Shown: positions 6,994 through 14,385, numbered from the stretch's first letter. The stretch is 19,185 nt of DNA from CAZNRY01 sp964575675 (GCA_964575675.1 CAZNRY010000071.1:1-19185), one strand, 5' to 3'. Made by a program: numbers and translations. The notes: generated by a model from the sequence alone, not told the origin.

Positions 6994-9021
6994 ATGAAGT
7001 TCAAGCAGCCGATCGCCGGCCTTCCGTACGTTGTTCCGATCCTGCTCGTCCTGTTCGCAGCCCTCTTCAGGATCTATGGCATCAGGTGGGGACTTCCCGA
7101 CGTTTTCGAGGAAGCGACGCCCCTGCGCAGGGCGTGGGAGATGTGGGGGTGGGGTCCCGCCCGCCACCTGGACCTGAACCCGCGCTTCTTCAACTATCCG
7201 AGTCTAACGATCTACATCCAGTTCATCGTGCAGGGGATCCTGTACGTTCTGCTCTCCGCGGCCGGGCGCGTCCACTCGACGATCGATTTCCGGGTGCTCT
7301 ACGTGACCGATCCGACGGCGTTTCTCGTCATGGGGCGCGCCGTCACGATCCTCTTCGCCGCCGGGACCGTTTTCCTGGTCTATCGGATCGGGAAGCAGAT
7401 CGGCGGTCTCGCGTGCGCTGTGCCCGCGGCGCTGCTCCTGGCGCTGAACCCTCTGCACGCGGCTCAGAGCGTCGTCGTGGAGGTGGACGTCCCTTTGACG
7501 TTCTACGCGACGCTGAGTCTGATGTACGCCTTGCGAATCCTGGACGCCCCCAGCAGACGGAACTACGTGATGGCCGGTCTGGCGGCGGCGCTCGCGACCT
7601 CGACCAAGTACACGGGGATTCTCGTCGTGATCCCGCTTCTCGCGGCCCATCTTCTCGCCCCTCGCGGCGGTTCGCGCAGAGCGAAGAAGGGGAGGAAGGC
7701 GGGGAAGCCGGCCTGGAAGCTTCTGGCGCTGTCGGGGGCGGTTCTCGTTGCGGCCTTCGCCGCGACATCTCCATTCATCTTTCTCGATTTGAAGACGTTC
7801 TGGCACGACCTCTCCCTCGAACGCGCGCACATGCGTCTTGGCCACTTCGGTTCGGCGGGGACGTCCACCTGGCTGTTCTATGCCGATGCGATGGCCAACA
7901 GGCTTCTGGGCTGGCCATCCGCGCTCCTGCTGGCCGCCGGTCTCGTCCACTTGCTCGCATCGAGGCGCCGCGCCTGGGTTCTCGTGCTCGCCGCGTTTCT
8001 CATCCCGATGTGGGTGATGATCGGTTCCTGGAACATGAAGGCGGACCGATACCTTCTTCCGCTGCTTCCACCCGCGCTGCTGATCTGCGGGGGGATGCTG
8101 GCGGAGATCCCCACGCTCGCGAGGAGAAGGCCGAGGGGATCTGCTGCCCAACAGGCCGTGGTAGCGGCCGCGGCCCTCGTTCTGCTCGCGGGACAGGTGG
8201 GGGGCGCGCAGGCCTACCAGAATCGGTTGAGACCCGATCCCCGCACCGAGGCGCGGAAGTGGATCAAGGCGAACGTTCCCCCGGGGGCGTTGATTGTGAC
8301 CGAGACGCTGGGTCCGGACCTGCTCGATCCGCTCCATCTTGCCCCCCTCGAGCCCGAGGTCCGGGCGCGGATCCTGAAGCGGGAATCGGGCGGTGTTCTC
8401 TATGCAGTCCAGATCGTCCCGATGTTCCAGGTGAAGCCGGAGCGCTCCGAGGCGTTCTATGATCTCGATCTCTACGAGGCGGCCGATCTCATCGTTACGA
8501 CGAGCCAGGTGAGCAATCGATACCGCGGCGATGCGAATCTGTTCCGGCGACAGCTCGCCTTCTACGACAGTCTCGGGGTCCGGTTCGATAAGGCCGCGAC
8601 GTTCAACTCGCCGGCGCCGCACGCGCGCACGATCACGCTCTACCGCAATCCGCGGCAGCCGGTTGCGTTCTCGGCGCGCAGGCCCGTTCAGGGCCCGGCG
8701 CCGCTATCGCCGTCGTCGAAGGAAGAAACGGGGGAGGAGTCGTTCTTCCACTACAACTTCGGGCTGAACTACGAGGCGTTCGGGTTCCTCGATGCGGCGG
8801 TCGCGAGCTATTCCCATGCCCTGCAGTACAAGAGCTGGCGGCCGAGGGTCTTTGGAAGCCTGGCGCTGGCGATGACGCGGTGCTTGCTGATCCTTGGCCG
8901 GAGCGATGAGGCGGGGCGGTTTGCGGAGGGCGCGATCTCGAGGGCGCCCTATCCGGAAGACCGCAACATGATCCAGCAGATGCGCCAGAGGATGTCGACC
9001 CCGCCGGGGGCAGCCCGGTAG
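6994..9021 (+). CDS. GT39-type (GT-C) membrane glycosyltransferase with C-terminal TPR-like tail
   Basis: This 675-residue polytopic inner-membrane protein resembles the dolichyl/polyprenyl-phosphate-mannose transferase family (PMT_2, ArnT-like). These enzymes move a sugar from a polyprenyl-phosphate donor onto a lipid, glycan or protein on the periplasmic side. Helix 1 (about 10-29) is followed by an acidic loop D-V-F-E-E (36-40), where GT-C enzymes place their catalytic acid. The segment N-P-R-F-F-N-Y-P-S-L (62-71) and the later K-A-D-R-Y-L-L-P-L-L-P (349-359) are typical of the family. About ten further hydrophobic segments run to residue 402. A soluble region follows, ending in a TPR-like helical stretch at about 585-655 (F-G-L-N-Y-E-A-F-G-F-L-D-A-A). 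The gene is 46 bases after the barrel gene. A weak TGGACA/TACCCT promoter may lie in the gap (0.2). Substrate unknown. Confidence 0.85.
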   Translation: MKFKQPIAGLPYVVPILLVLFAALFRIYGIRWGLPDVFEEATPLRRAWEMWGWGPARHLDLNPRFFNYPSLTIYIQFIVQGILYVLLSAAGRVHSTIDFRVLYVTDPTAFLVMGRAVTILFAAGTVFLVYRIGKQIGGLACAVPAALLLALNPLHAAQSVVVEVDVPLTFYATLSLMYALRILDAPSRRNYVMAGLAAALATSTKYTGILVVIPLLAAHLLAPRGGSRRAKKGRKAGKPAWKLLALSGAVLVAAFAATSPFIFLDLKTFWHDLSLERAHMRLGHFGSAGTSTWLFYADAMANRLLGWPSALLLAAGLVHLLASRRRAWVLVLAAFLIPMWVMIGSWNMKADRYLLPLLPPALLICGGMLAEIPTLARRRPRGSAAQQAVVAAAALVLLAGQVGGAQAYQNRLRPDPRTEARKWIKANVPPGALIVTETLGPDLLDPLHLAPLEPEVRARILKRESGGVLYAVQIVPMFQVKPERSEAFYDLDLYEAADLIVTTSQVSNRYRGDANLFRRQLAFYDSLGVRFDKAATFNSPAPHARTITLYRNPRQPVAFSARRPVQGPAPLSPSSKEETGEESFFHYNFGLNYEAFGFLDAAVASYSHALQYKSWRPRVFGSLALAMTRCLLILGRSDEAGRFAEGAISRAPYPEDRNMIQQMRQRMSTPPGAAR

Positions 9022-9083
9022 CCGCGGCGCCGCAGATGCGGCCAAATGCGCCGTTGCGGCAGAAGGCTGGTGAGAAGTGCGGG

Positions 9084-9776
9084 CTACTTCTTCCTTCCCC
9101 GGATGGCCACGTAGCCGCCGCGGTCGAAACCAACGACCGGATCCTCGACGGCGTCGTTCGTGTACCTGGGATGCCGCGTCAGCGTCTGCGCGTACTCGAG
9201 GTCGCAGAAACCCGCCTGGATCATGGCCCGGCTCAGCTCTTCCGTCGTGCGCCAGTGAGCGAGACTCGCGAACTCGATCGGGTAGGGGTCGGCGGGGGCG
9301 ATCTTCTTGAGATCCGGGTGGTCCCACGTCTTGAGCTGCGTGGCGAGCTGGTAGAGCATCCCGTAGCCGCTGTTGGCTGGGACGTCTCCCACGACGATGT
9401 GTCCGCCCGAGCGCAGGACGCGGAGCGCCTCCTCGAATGCCTTCGTGACGTCGGTGAGGTAGCTTGGGGTGCCGTTCATCAGGACCGTGTCGAACTCGCT
9501 GTCGCCGTAGGGCACGGCCGAGGCCGTGCCGCGCCGGACGGTCATGCCCCTCATTTCCGCGATCCGCGCCATCCCCTCCGCAGGCTCGACGCCGTGGGTG
9601 ATGTCGATTCCGTGCTCGGCCCGAAGGATCTGCTCGAAGAGGCCGCTGCCGCAGCCGATGCTCAGGGTCCGCCCCGGCCGGCGCAGGGCATGCCGGATCA
9701 AACGCACTTCCGATTCAAGGACGGTTCGGTTCTTCATGAACCAACCGTCGTACTGCTCCGCATGCTTGTCGAACAT
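9084..9776 (-). CDS. Class I SAM-dependent methyltransferase
   Basis: This 230-residue soluble methyltransferase has the Methyltransf_11-like fold. The ATG at 9776 is chosen because AAAGGAG lies 9 bases upstream and the protein then begins M-F-D-K-H-A-E-Q-Y-D, a usual N-terminus for this class. The longer ORF from 9863 adds unrelated basic residues. Motif I is L-S-I-G-C-G-S-G (SAM binding, about residues 39-46). The motif II acid lies in G-V-E-P-A-E-G-M. Motif IV is in D-T-V-L-M-N-G-T-P-S-Y, and post-I strands follow with L-R-S-G-G-H-I-V-V-G-D. The substrate cannot be told; small-molecule, lipid and quinone substrates all occur in this family. It converges with the glycosyltransferase gene, leaving 62 bases between stop codons and no good terminator. 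Confidence 0.85.
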   Translation of the reverse strand: MFDKHAEQYDGWFMKNRTVLESEVRLIRHALRRPGRTLSIGCGSGLFEQILRAEHGIDITHGVEPAEGMARIAEMRGMTVRRGTASAVPYGDSEFDTVLMNGTPSYLTDVTKAFEEALRVLRSGGHIVVGDVPANSGYGMLYQLATQLKTWDHPDLKKIAPADPYPIEFASLAHWRTTEELSRAMIQAGFCDLEYAQTLTRHPRYTNDAVEDPVVGFDRGGYVAIRGRKK

Positions 9777-9799
9777 CCGGGTCGTCTCCTTTCGCCGCG

Positions 9800-9805
9800 A
9801 TTGTA
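9800..9805 (-). promoter_or_regulatory. Sigma70 -10 candidate for the methyltransferase gene
   Basis: The minus strand reads TACAAT (5 of 6 to TATAAT) 24 bases before the start codon at 9776. No good -35 hexamer sits at the usual distance; TTCCTT is the nearest, so this is tentative. The leader would be about 17 bases and would include the Shine-Dalgarno sequence. Confidence 0.3.
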
Positions 9806-9977
9806 CCCCCATCGGGTCGAGAAGGAAGTCTCGAGGGAGGGCGGGATGCGGCGCTCTGCGCACCCGCCGGTCCGAGGCGCACCCGACCTGGGTTCAGCCC
9901 CGGCGCCGTTACGGGGCCGGCGGCGCCGCACGGGGTGCTTGTGAACGCGTGCGCTTGCCCCCCCCCACTGTTCGTCC

Positions 9978-10005
9978 TTGCGGCGATACACTGGCCGGGT
10001 AGTAT
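9978..10005 (+). promoter_or_regulatory. Weak sigma70 promoter candidate for the DUF5684-like gene
   Basis: TTGCGG and TAGTAT are separated by 16 bases, 55 bases before the ATG at 10061. Both boxes are poor matches (3 and 4 of 6). A C9 run precedes it (9958-9966) and a perfect 12-bp palindrome CGTCCGCGGACG follows at 10031-10042. Apart from these and GC-rich inverted repeats, the 9777-10060 spacer holds nothing I can name. Confidence 0.2.
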
Positions 10006-10060
10006 CGGCGCAGTACAAACCCATGGCGTCCGTCCGCGGACGCGGAAAAGGGGGCAAAGA

Positions 10061-10468
10061 ATGAACGATCACGCGGCGCCGGCCTTCTTCGCCGGCCTTG
10101 CTGCCGGCACGTGGGTCCTGGCGCTCGTTTTCATGGTCTTCTATGTGATCTGCGCCTGGAAGATCTTCGAGAAGGCGGCCAAACCCGGATGGGCGGCGAT
10201 CATTCCGATCTACAACATGATCGTGCTGCTCGAGATCGTCGGGAAGCCGCTCTGGTGGTTCCTGCTCTTCTTCATACCCGGCGTGAACATCGTGGTCTCC
10301 GTCCTGGTCTACATCGAGCTCGCAAAGAGCTTCGGGAAGGAGGCCGCCTTCGCGATCGGGCTTCTCCTGCTTTCCTTCATCTTCTACCCGATCCTCGCGT
10401 TTGGAAGCGCGCGGTATGTCGGTCCGGGCGGACGCGCGCCGGCCTATCAGGCGGTCGGTCAGGCGTAG
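10061..10468 (+). CDS. Small membrane protein, DUF5684-like
   Basis: This 135-residue polytopic membrane protein starts at ATG 10061, after AAAAGGGGG by 7 bases. It has three to four hydrophobic segments: about 9-33, 46-58, 61-86 and 97-117. The stretch F-E-K-A-A-K-P-G-W-A-A-I-I-P-I-Y-N (about 38-54), then K-P-L-W-W-F-L-L-F-F-I-P-G-V-N-I and L-A-K-S-F-G-K, is characteristic of DUF5684 proteins as I remember them. This family has no established function and often occurs near signal-peptidase-like or stress-associated membrane proteins. The C-terminal tail is short and polar. Its 3' end overlaps the remnant of a convergent hydrolase gene by 10 bases. Confidence 0.75.
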   Translation: MNDHAAPAFFAGLAAGTWVLALVFMVFYVICAWKIFEKAAKPGWAAIIPIYNMIVLLEIVGKPLWWFLLFFIPGVNIVVSVLVYIELAKSFGKEAAFAIGLLLLSFIFYPILAFGSARYVGPGGRAPAYQAVGQA

Positions 10469-10545
10469 GAGGCGGTCAGGAACCGGTCCATCTTCGGGTG
10501 GAACTCGTCCGGGTTGTCCGCATAGACCATGTGGTTCGAGTCGGA
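10459..10545 (-). pseudogene. 3' remnant of an alpha/beta-hydrolase-like gene
   Basis: The minus strand encodes S-D-S-N-H-M-V-Y-A-D-N-P-D-E-F-H-P-K-M-D then R-F-L-T-A-S-Y-A and a stop. This looks like the end of an alpha/beta hydrolase, where the catalytic His sits in an S-N-H-M or G-H-M motif followed by N-P-E-E-F and a last helix ending R-F-L. Upstream of residue S-D-S-N the similarity stops abruptly and no nucleophile elbow or oxyanion region exists. The break coincides with the inverted repeat at 10540-10567. The identification rests on a short motif, so confidence is moderate. Confidence 0.45.
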
Positions 10546-10567
10546 TCGGCAAGCCAGCCGATCCGAC
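10540..10567. repeat. Perfect 11-bp inverted repeat at the hydrolase breakpoint
   Basis: GTCGGATCGGC and GCCGATCCGAC are separated by AAGCCA. The arms are exact and stop at both flanks. No T-run follows on either strand, so it is not a standard terminator. It lies exactly where hydrolase similarity ends, which suggests a recombination or mobile-element scar, though a chance hairpin in GC-rich DNA cannot be excluded. Confidence 0.5.
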
Positions 10568-10774
10568 GCCTGAATGCTCCCACAGGGGGACGCCATCCGT
10601 TGACGTACCCTCCGAGGAGAATGGGATCGAGCCCTCCGGAACGCAGTGAGCGACGGATCTCCGCCGGCCATCCGGCAGGCTGCTCATTGCGCCCCCGAAC
10701 GCTGGGGCGGGCCGATGCGGCGCAACGAGTTAAAGGCACCACGTGGAGGAGCAGAGGGTTGGACGCCGGAGCGT
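10568..10774. other. Unassigned stretch between two gene remnants
   Basis: All six frames here give Arg/Pro/Ser-rich sequence unlike real protein. I see no recognisable domain, RNA or promoter. It lies between the broken hydrolase and the broken FlgD-Ig-like gene and is best read as rearranged debris. Confidence 0.5.
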
Positions 10775-11049
10775 GGGGTTCAACTGGGCTGGATTCGGCC
10801 TGTCCCGGCACGCAACGAGCAGGTGATCCAGCTCGTCTCTGATCTCCCTGAGGACGTCATCCTCGAGTTGTACGATGTTGCTGGTCGACAGGTGCGAGAG
10901 GTTTACCGAGGAAGGATCTTGCCTGGTCCGACGCAGCTGCGATGGGATGGCTGGCTCGATGGCGGCCAAAGAGCACCCAGTGGCGTGTATTGGTATCGGG
11001 TGAGGGCGAGCCAGGGGGCGAGAGGCGGAAGATCGTTGTGGTGAAATAG
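10775..11049 (+). pseudogene. 3' fragment of a secreted protein: FlgD-Ig-like C-terminal domain, frameshifted
   Basis: About 90 codons match the beta-sandwich domain often found at the C-terminus of secreted proteins in FCB-type bacteria. It reads I-R-P-V-P-A-R-N-E, then V-S-D-L-P-E-D-V-I-L-E-L-Y-D-V-A-G-R-Q-V, then W-D-G-W-L-D-G-G-Q-R-A-P-S-G-V-Y-W-Y-R-V. The frame then slips at a G5 run (11014-11018) and ends early at 11044. Restoring one G gives S-Q-G-G-E-R-R-K-I-V-V-V-K and a stop at 11047-11049, the expected ending of such domains. There is no signal peptide or N-terminal part upstream, so the parent gene is lost. These domains serve in cell-surface sorting or as Ig-like modules. Confidence 0.7.
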
Positions 11050-11099
11050 GGAGAGGTGCGAAGAGGGGCGGTGACCGAACACCAGCCATCGACATGCAA

Positions 11100-11421
11100 T
11101 CCGACCGACAGCCGTGCTTCCCTCAAGAAAGAGCTGCAGCTCACTCATGGTCAACCGCAGAGGACCCGACGTTTTCTCCTGCCACAGACAGGCGAAGCAC
11201 CCACGCTCGAGCCTCTTGGCATACACGCACAGCCCTGTGCCATCCCAGAACAGGACTTTGGCCCGGTGTCGATTCCGGCTGACGAAGACGAACAGATCCC
11301 CGCCCAGGGGATTCCGCTTCAGCTCTCCCACGACCAGGGCGTAGAGGCCGTCAAAACCCTTCCGCAGATCCGCCGGGGCGCCATAGGCGTAGACGGTGAG
11401 CTGCCGGGTGCTGCCAATCAT
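11100..11421 (-). pseudogene. tnpB: IS66 TnpB (Orf2), 3'-truncated
   Basis: IS66 Orf2 is an accessory protein needed together with TnpA and TnpC for transposition. The sequence shows the hallmark run Y-A-Y-G-A-P-A-D-L-R-K-G-F-D-G-L (11-26), then G-D-L-F-V-F-V-S-R-N-R-H-R-A-K (41-55) and V-L-F-W-D-G-T-G-L-C-V-Y-A-K-R-L-E (56-72). Similarity continues to about residue 107 (F-L-E-G-S-T-A-V-G-R) and then stops. The frame stays open to 10903 but the remaining residues look non-coding. Family proteins are about 110-120 residues, so only the last residues are lost. Start ATG at 11421 overlaps the tnpA stop. Confidence 0.75.
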
Positions 11422-11783
11422 GCCAACCGGCGGAGCAGGGTGATCAGAGACTCCAGGTCCAACCTCTCGATGCGGATCCTGCTGGGCGTCGTTACCGTGA
11501 CTCCGGTCGCCGCTGTCAATCCCAGGGTGGGGTGGCCGGAAGTCACGATCTCTACGCGTCGGAACTCAGGATCGTGCGTCTGCTGTAACCAGCGGGAGAG
11601 CGTCACGGGCTTGACCCCAAGGTCCCGCGAGATCGCGAGCAGAGAATCCCCCCTCTGCCGGCGCGCCTTGGCGTAGGAGACGGCCTCCTGATGAAGCTCT
11701 TCTGGGTAGCGAATCCCGCGGCCGGACTTGCCGCGGTGATACCGAAGGGCTGCGGTCCGGAATCGACGTGCTCGATCATCCAT
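11418..11783 (-). CDS. tnpA: IS66 TnpA (Orf1), helix-turn-helix accessory protein
   Basis: This is a 121-residue IS66 Orf1 protein, apparently complete. An excellent ribosome-binding site, AGGAGGT, lies 7 bases before the ATG at 11783. Residues 25-68 form a helix-turn-helix of the transposase_8 type: Y-P-E-E-L-H-Q-E-A-V, L-L-A-I-S-R-D-L-G-V-K-P-V-T-L-S-R-W-L. The C-terminus has the typical R-I-E-R-L-D-L-E-S-L-I-T-L-L-R-R-L ending, followed by a TGA that overlaps the tnpB start (ATGA). It is an accessory DNA-binding protein without catalytic residues. With tnpC absent, any remaining role would be repression or none. Confidence 0.85.
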   Translation of the reverse strand: MDDRARRFRTAALRYHRGKSGRGIRYPEELHQEAVSYAKARRQRGDSLLAISRDLGVKPVTLSRWLQQTHDPEFRRVEIVTSGHPTLGLTAATGVTVTTPSRIRIERLDLESLITLLRRLA

Positions 11784-11921
11784 CGTCGAACCTCCTCTCG
11801 AGGTCCAACGATGACGATTCAGCTCAAGCTTGACGAGACGGGGCAGGGCGAGGACTTACATCCGGTCCATTCGACGGGGTCGGGTCGCTGTGAAGGGGCG
11901 CACAAGGCTACCATGACGGGG

Positions 11922-14354
11922 CTACCTTGCCGTCCGATCGATGACCAGATAGGTAACCGCGAGGCTGGAGAGGATGCCGATGATCTTCTCCATGTTCGCC
12001 AGGCGGTCCGGCTTTTGCCCGGGAGTTTGATAGGGCACCACGATCGTCGAGCCGGGCAGGACCTTGGGATCCGGCATGAGCCGGCGAACCGGCCGAGACA
12101 TCCCGTTGGGATAGACGACGAGGGTCCTCTTCTTGTCGGCTCCCTCGGTCCATCCTCCTGCTCGATCGACGTAATAGCCGGGCTTGCGGCCTTCCGTGTA
12201 GGCGATACTGGTCGGATAGCCTACTGCGCCGGTGACCTTCACCGTCTGAGGCGTCTCAGGGATGATCACCTCATCTCCGTCGTAGAGGATGAGATCGCAG
12301 GAAGTCCGCGGGCTACGAAGGGCGCACCCAAGATCGATGGCGACGTTGCCGATGCTGTCTTTCGAGCGGCTGACACGGGCGCCGGCGGGGAAGGCAGTGG
12401 GTTTCAGGCCGTTCGCCCGCCTGATGACATCCGACAGCCGATCCCCAGGTCCCTCCAACGTATAGACGCCGGGATAGAAGACCTCTCCCCGAAGGGTCAC
12501 GCTCTTGGGTTGCTCCCACCAGGGGAGGTTTCGTACCGCAACGCGGTCGTGCGGCATGAGGAGGAAGCTGTTGTCGCCGGTGAGAAAGTCCGCACCCAGA
12601 GAAACGTCGATCAGGTCGACCATTTCGGCAGGTGCTTGGCTCAGGTCCCTGTTTTCCAGGGCTTCGCGCCGTACACGGGAGACCTGCACCCGGATCCTGT
12701 CCGCCGATTCCAGCAGACCCCCCCCCCTCAGGATGAGATCCCGCAGGGTCATCCCTTCGCGGTAGGCGAATGAACCGGGCTGCCGGACCTCGCCGGAGAT
12801 GGAGACCGAATACCGGTCCTGGAGCTCCCACTTCGAGAAGACCCGAAGCTGGTCCATTGGTCTAAGGAGAATCGTTTCCCCTTTACCGTTCAGGACATCA
12901 CCCAAGGGGAAGTCGAAGCTCTTGTAGCTGCCGTCAGCATCGACCCGGTCGATGGTGGCTCGTTCCACCAAAACCTCAGGCCACGTCTTGCCGGCCTGGT
13001 CGACAAGGGATGCGACATCCATCCCCTCGGAAAACTGATACCGCCCTGGACGCTTGATCGCACCCTGGATCTCCACCCAGTTCCCGGTTCGCTCCGCGAT
13101 GACGCCAACGTGGACTACGTCGCCGTCACAGAGACCGGACTGGTTGGCTTCCTTGGGCAGGCCGGTCTGAGGATCCAGCGGGATGTCGATCTGGGTCTTG
13201 TCCGGTTCGCCGGGCCGTCGTTCGGCTGGGGGTACGATCCGCTCGACGTGGAGGATCTCGGTCGCCGCATCCGGCGTGAATCCGGCCCCGAAACGGAGGA
13301 GATCGCTCAAGTTCTCCGCCGCGTTGAGTTCGAACATCATCGGCCGGTTGACCGAACCCACAAGCTGGGTCGTCTTTCCTCGCGGGGGAATGAAGACCGT
13401 GTCGTATTCGTGCAGGACCACATCGTTCTTCCGCTCCCCTGCGAGCAGGTAGTCGTAGACATCGAGGTGGGCCACGACCTGATCCCCTCGTACAAGGCGG
13501 ATCTCCCGCATCGATCCCGAGGAAGAAGGTCCGCCCGCCGCATACAGGGCTGTGAAGATCGTCGCGACGGAGCTCAGCTCATAGGCGCCCGGTTGCGTCA
13601 CCTCTCCGATGACGAAGACCCGGATGGCGCGCAGCTTCCCGAGAGATACATCGAGGTGGGTCGAACCCTCGTCGGGTGTCGCTCCGATGCCGGAGTAGGA
13701 TCGGGCTAGGCGTTCTCGCACCGCGTCCTTCAGGTCTGCGAGAGTCCGTCCCGAGCAGAGGATCTTTCCCCCCTTGGGAAGGAGGATTGTGCCATCGCGA
13801 TCCACGATCCGCTCCAGGTGCAGCTCCACATCACCCCAGGTCTCGATGACGACCTGGTCCCCGGTGCCGATCACGTAGTCTTCCGGCACGGGGCCGAAGG
13901 CGCTTTGCGAAAACAGCCCAGGCTGGAGCCGGAAGAAATCGTGGCCAAACAGCACGTTGCCTGCCGGGGTTCGGTCGCCAGGTGTCGTGCCGATCGATTC
14001 GGGTCTGATGGGTTCCGAGGGCCGCGATCCGCTCGGCAAGACGACAACGGGGATTCCCTGAGGGAGCTCGGTGCGACCGGGTGGAGTCGCTGCCTGGCCC
14101 AAGGAGTCCTCGAATTGCGGGAGGTTTCCTTCCTGGTAGAGGCGGATCAGCTCCTCCCTTGTCATGCCCGTCCTGGCCATCGCATCCTGGATCTGCTGGG
14201 AGCTGGGTTCCTTGGCGGACGCGGTCTCGATCCTCCCCCCCAGGAGCATCGCAACGAGGAACGCGGTGCGAATCAACAAGACCTGCTTCGATCTGAGGCG
14301 GCCTGGGTTTCGTTCCATGTCGTCTAGGGATCGGTCCAGGTAGCACTCTCGCAT
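11922..14354 (-). CDS. Polysaccharide export protein with Poly_export and six SLBB-like domains
   Basis: This 810-residue exopolysaccharide/capsule export protein is Wza-related but much larger than Wza (about 380 residues). It has an N-terminal signal (basic 19-24, hydrophobic 26-40, cleavage near A-S-A-K) with no lipobox cysteine. The Poly_export domain spans about 156-240 (D-Y-V-I-G-T-G-D-Q, D-G-T-I-L-L-P-K-G-G). Six SLBB-like beta-grasp units begin near 245, 331, 427, 516, 618 and 705, marked by V-x-G-x-V-x-x-P-G-x-Y-x-x. A hydrophobic C-terminal helix (about 790-805) follows. An alternative start is Met13 (14318); neither start has a clear Shine-Dalgarno. A G10 run (minus strand, 12718-12727) encodes the conserved G-G-G turn of the fourth SLBB. 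It is divergent from the Wzi-like operon and lies next to the IS66 remnant. Confidence 0.9.
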   Translation of the reverse strand: MRECYLDRSLDDMERNPGRLRSKQVLLIRTAFLVAMLLGGRIETASAKEPSSQQIQDAMARTGMTREELIRLYQEGNLPQFEDSLGQAATPPGRTELPQGIPVVVLPSGSRPSEPIRPESIGTTPGDRTPAGNVLFGHDFFRLQPGLFSQSAFGPVPEDYVIGTGDQVVIETWGDVELHLERIVDRDGTILLPKGGKILCSGRTLADLKDAVRERLARSYSGIGATPDEGSTHLDVSLGKLRAIRVFVIGEVTQPGAYELSSVATIFTALYAAGGPSSSGSMREIRLVRGDQVVAHLDVYDYLLAGERKNDVVLHEYDTVFIPPRGKTTQLVGSVNRPMMFELNAAENLSDLLRFGAGFTPDAATEILHVERIVPPAERRPGEPDKTQIDIPLDPQTGLPKEANQSGLCDGDVVHVGVIAERTGNWVEIQGAIKRPGRYQFSEGMDVASLVDQAGKTWPEVLVERATIDRVDADGSYKSFDFPLGDVLNGKGETILLRPMDQLRVFSKWELQDRYSVSISGEVRQPGSFAYREGMTLRDLILRGGGLLESADRIRVQVSRVRREALENRDLSQAPAEMVDLIDVSLGADFLTGDNSFLLMPHDRVAVRNLPWWEQPKSVTLRGEVFYPGVYTLEGPGDRLSDVIRRANGLKPTAFPAGARVSRSKDSIGNVAIDLGCALRSPRTSCDLILYDGDEVIIPETPQTVKVTGAVGYPTSIAYTEGRKPGYYVDRAGGWTEGADKKRTLVVYPNGMSRPVRRLMPDPKVLPGSTIVVPYQTPGQKPDRLANMEKIIGILSSLAVTYLVIDRTAR

Positions 14355-14385
14355 AGTCGTCTTCTAGCATGCTGAGACAGGATCA

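Larger units (their letters stand above)
11100..11860 (-). mobile_element. Truncated IS66-family insertion sequence
   Basis: The element keeps the IS66 order tnpA then tnpB on the minus strand with an ATGA overlap, but has no tnpC (the DDE transposase). Its 5' end is probably near 11860, where the minus strand begins TGTAAGTCCTCGCC, similar to the GTAAG starts of IS66 terminal repeats. No matching opposite terminus was found on the other side, where tnpB breaks near 11100, about 50 bases from the FlgD-Ig-like remnant. It cannot move on its own. Both boundaries are approximate (about 20 bases). Confidence 0.75.

Noticed and set aside
7204..8622. 472-codon minus-strand ORF opposite the glycosyltransferase
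   Set aside because: Composition is Arg/Gly/Glu-rich without motifs, while the plus strand encodes clear membrane helices.
9021..9083. Small GC hairpin (9029-9042) between convergent genes as a terminator
   Set aside because: The stem is only 5-6 bp with a 2-4 base loop and no T-run on either strand.
9958..9966. C9 run upstream of the DUF5684-like gene as a phase-variation tract
   Set aside because: It lies outside coding sequence, before a weak promoter, with nothing to link its length to expression.
9734..10687. 317-codon minus-strand ORF covering the DUF5684-like gene
   Set aside because: It spans the opposite strand of a good membrane protein gene and parts of two other genes, with no recognisable domain.
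10720..10745. Possible integron attC-like core near CAACGAGTTAAAGG
   Set aside because: The core does not fit RYYYAAC/GTTRRRY and no paired inverted site or integrase is present.
11907..11926. GGCTACC direct repeat near the IS66 end as a target-site duplication
   Set aside because: The copies are 13 bases apart, do not flank the element, and the other IS end is missing.
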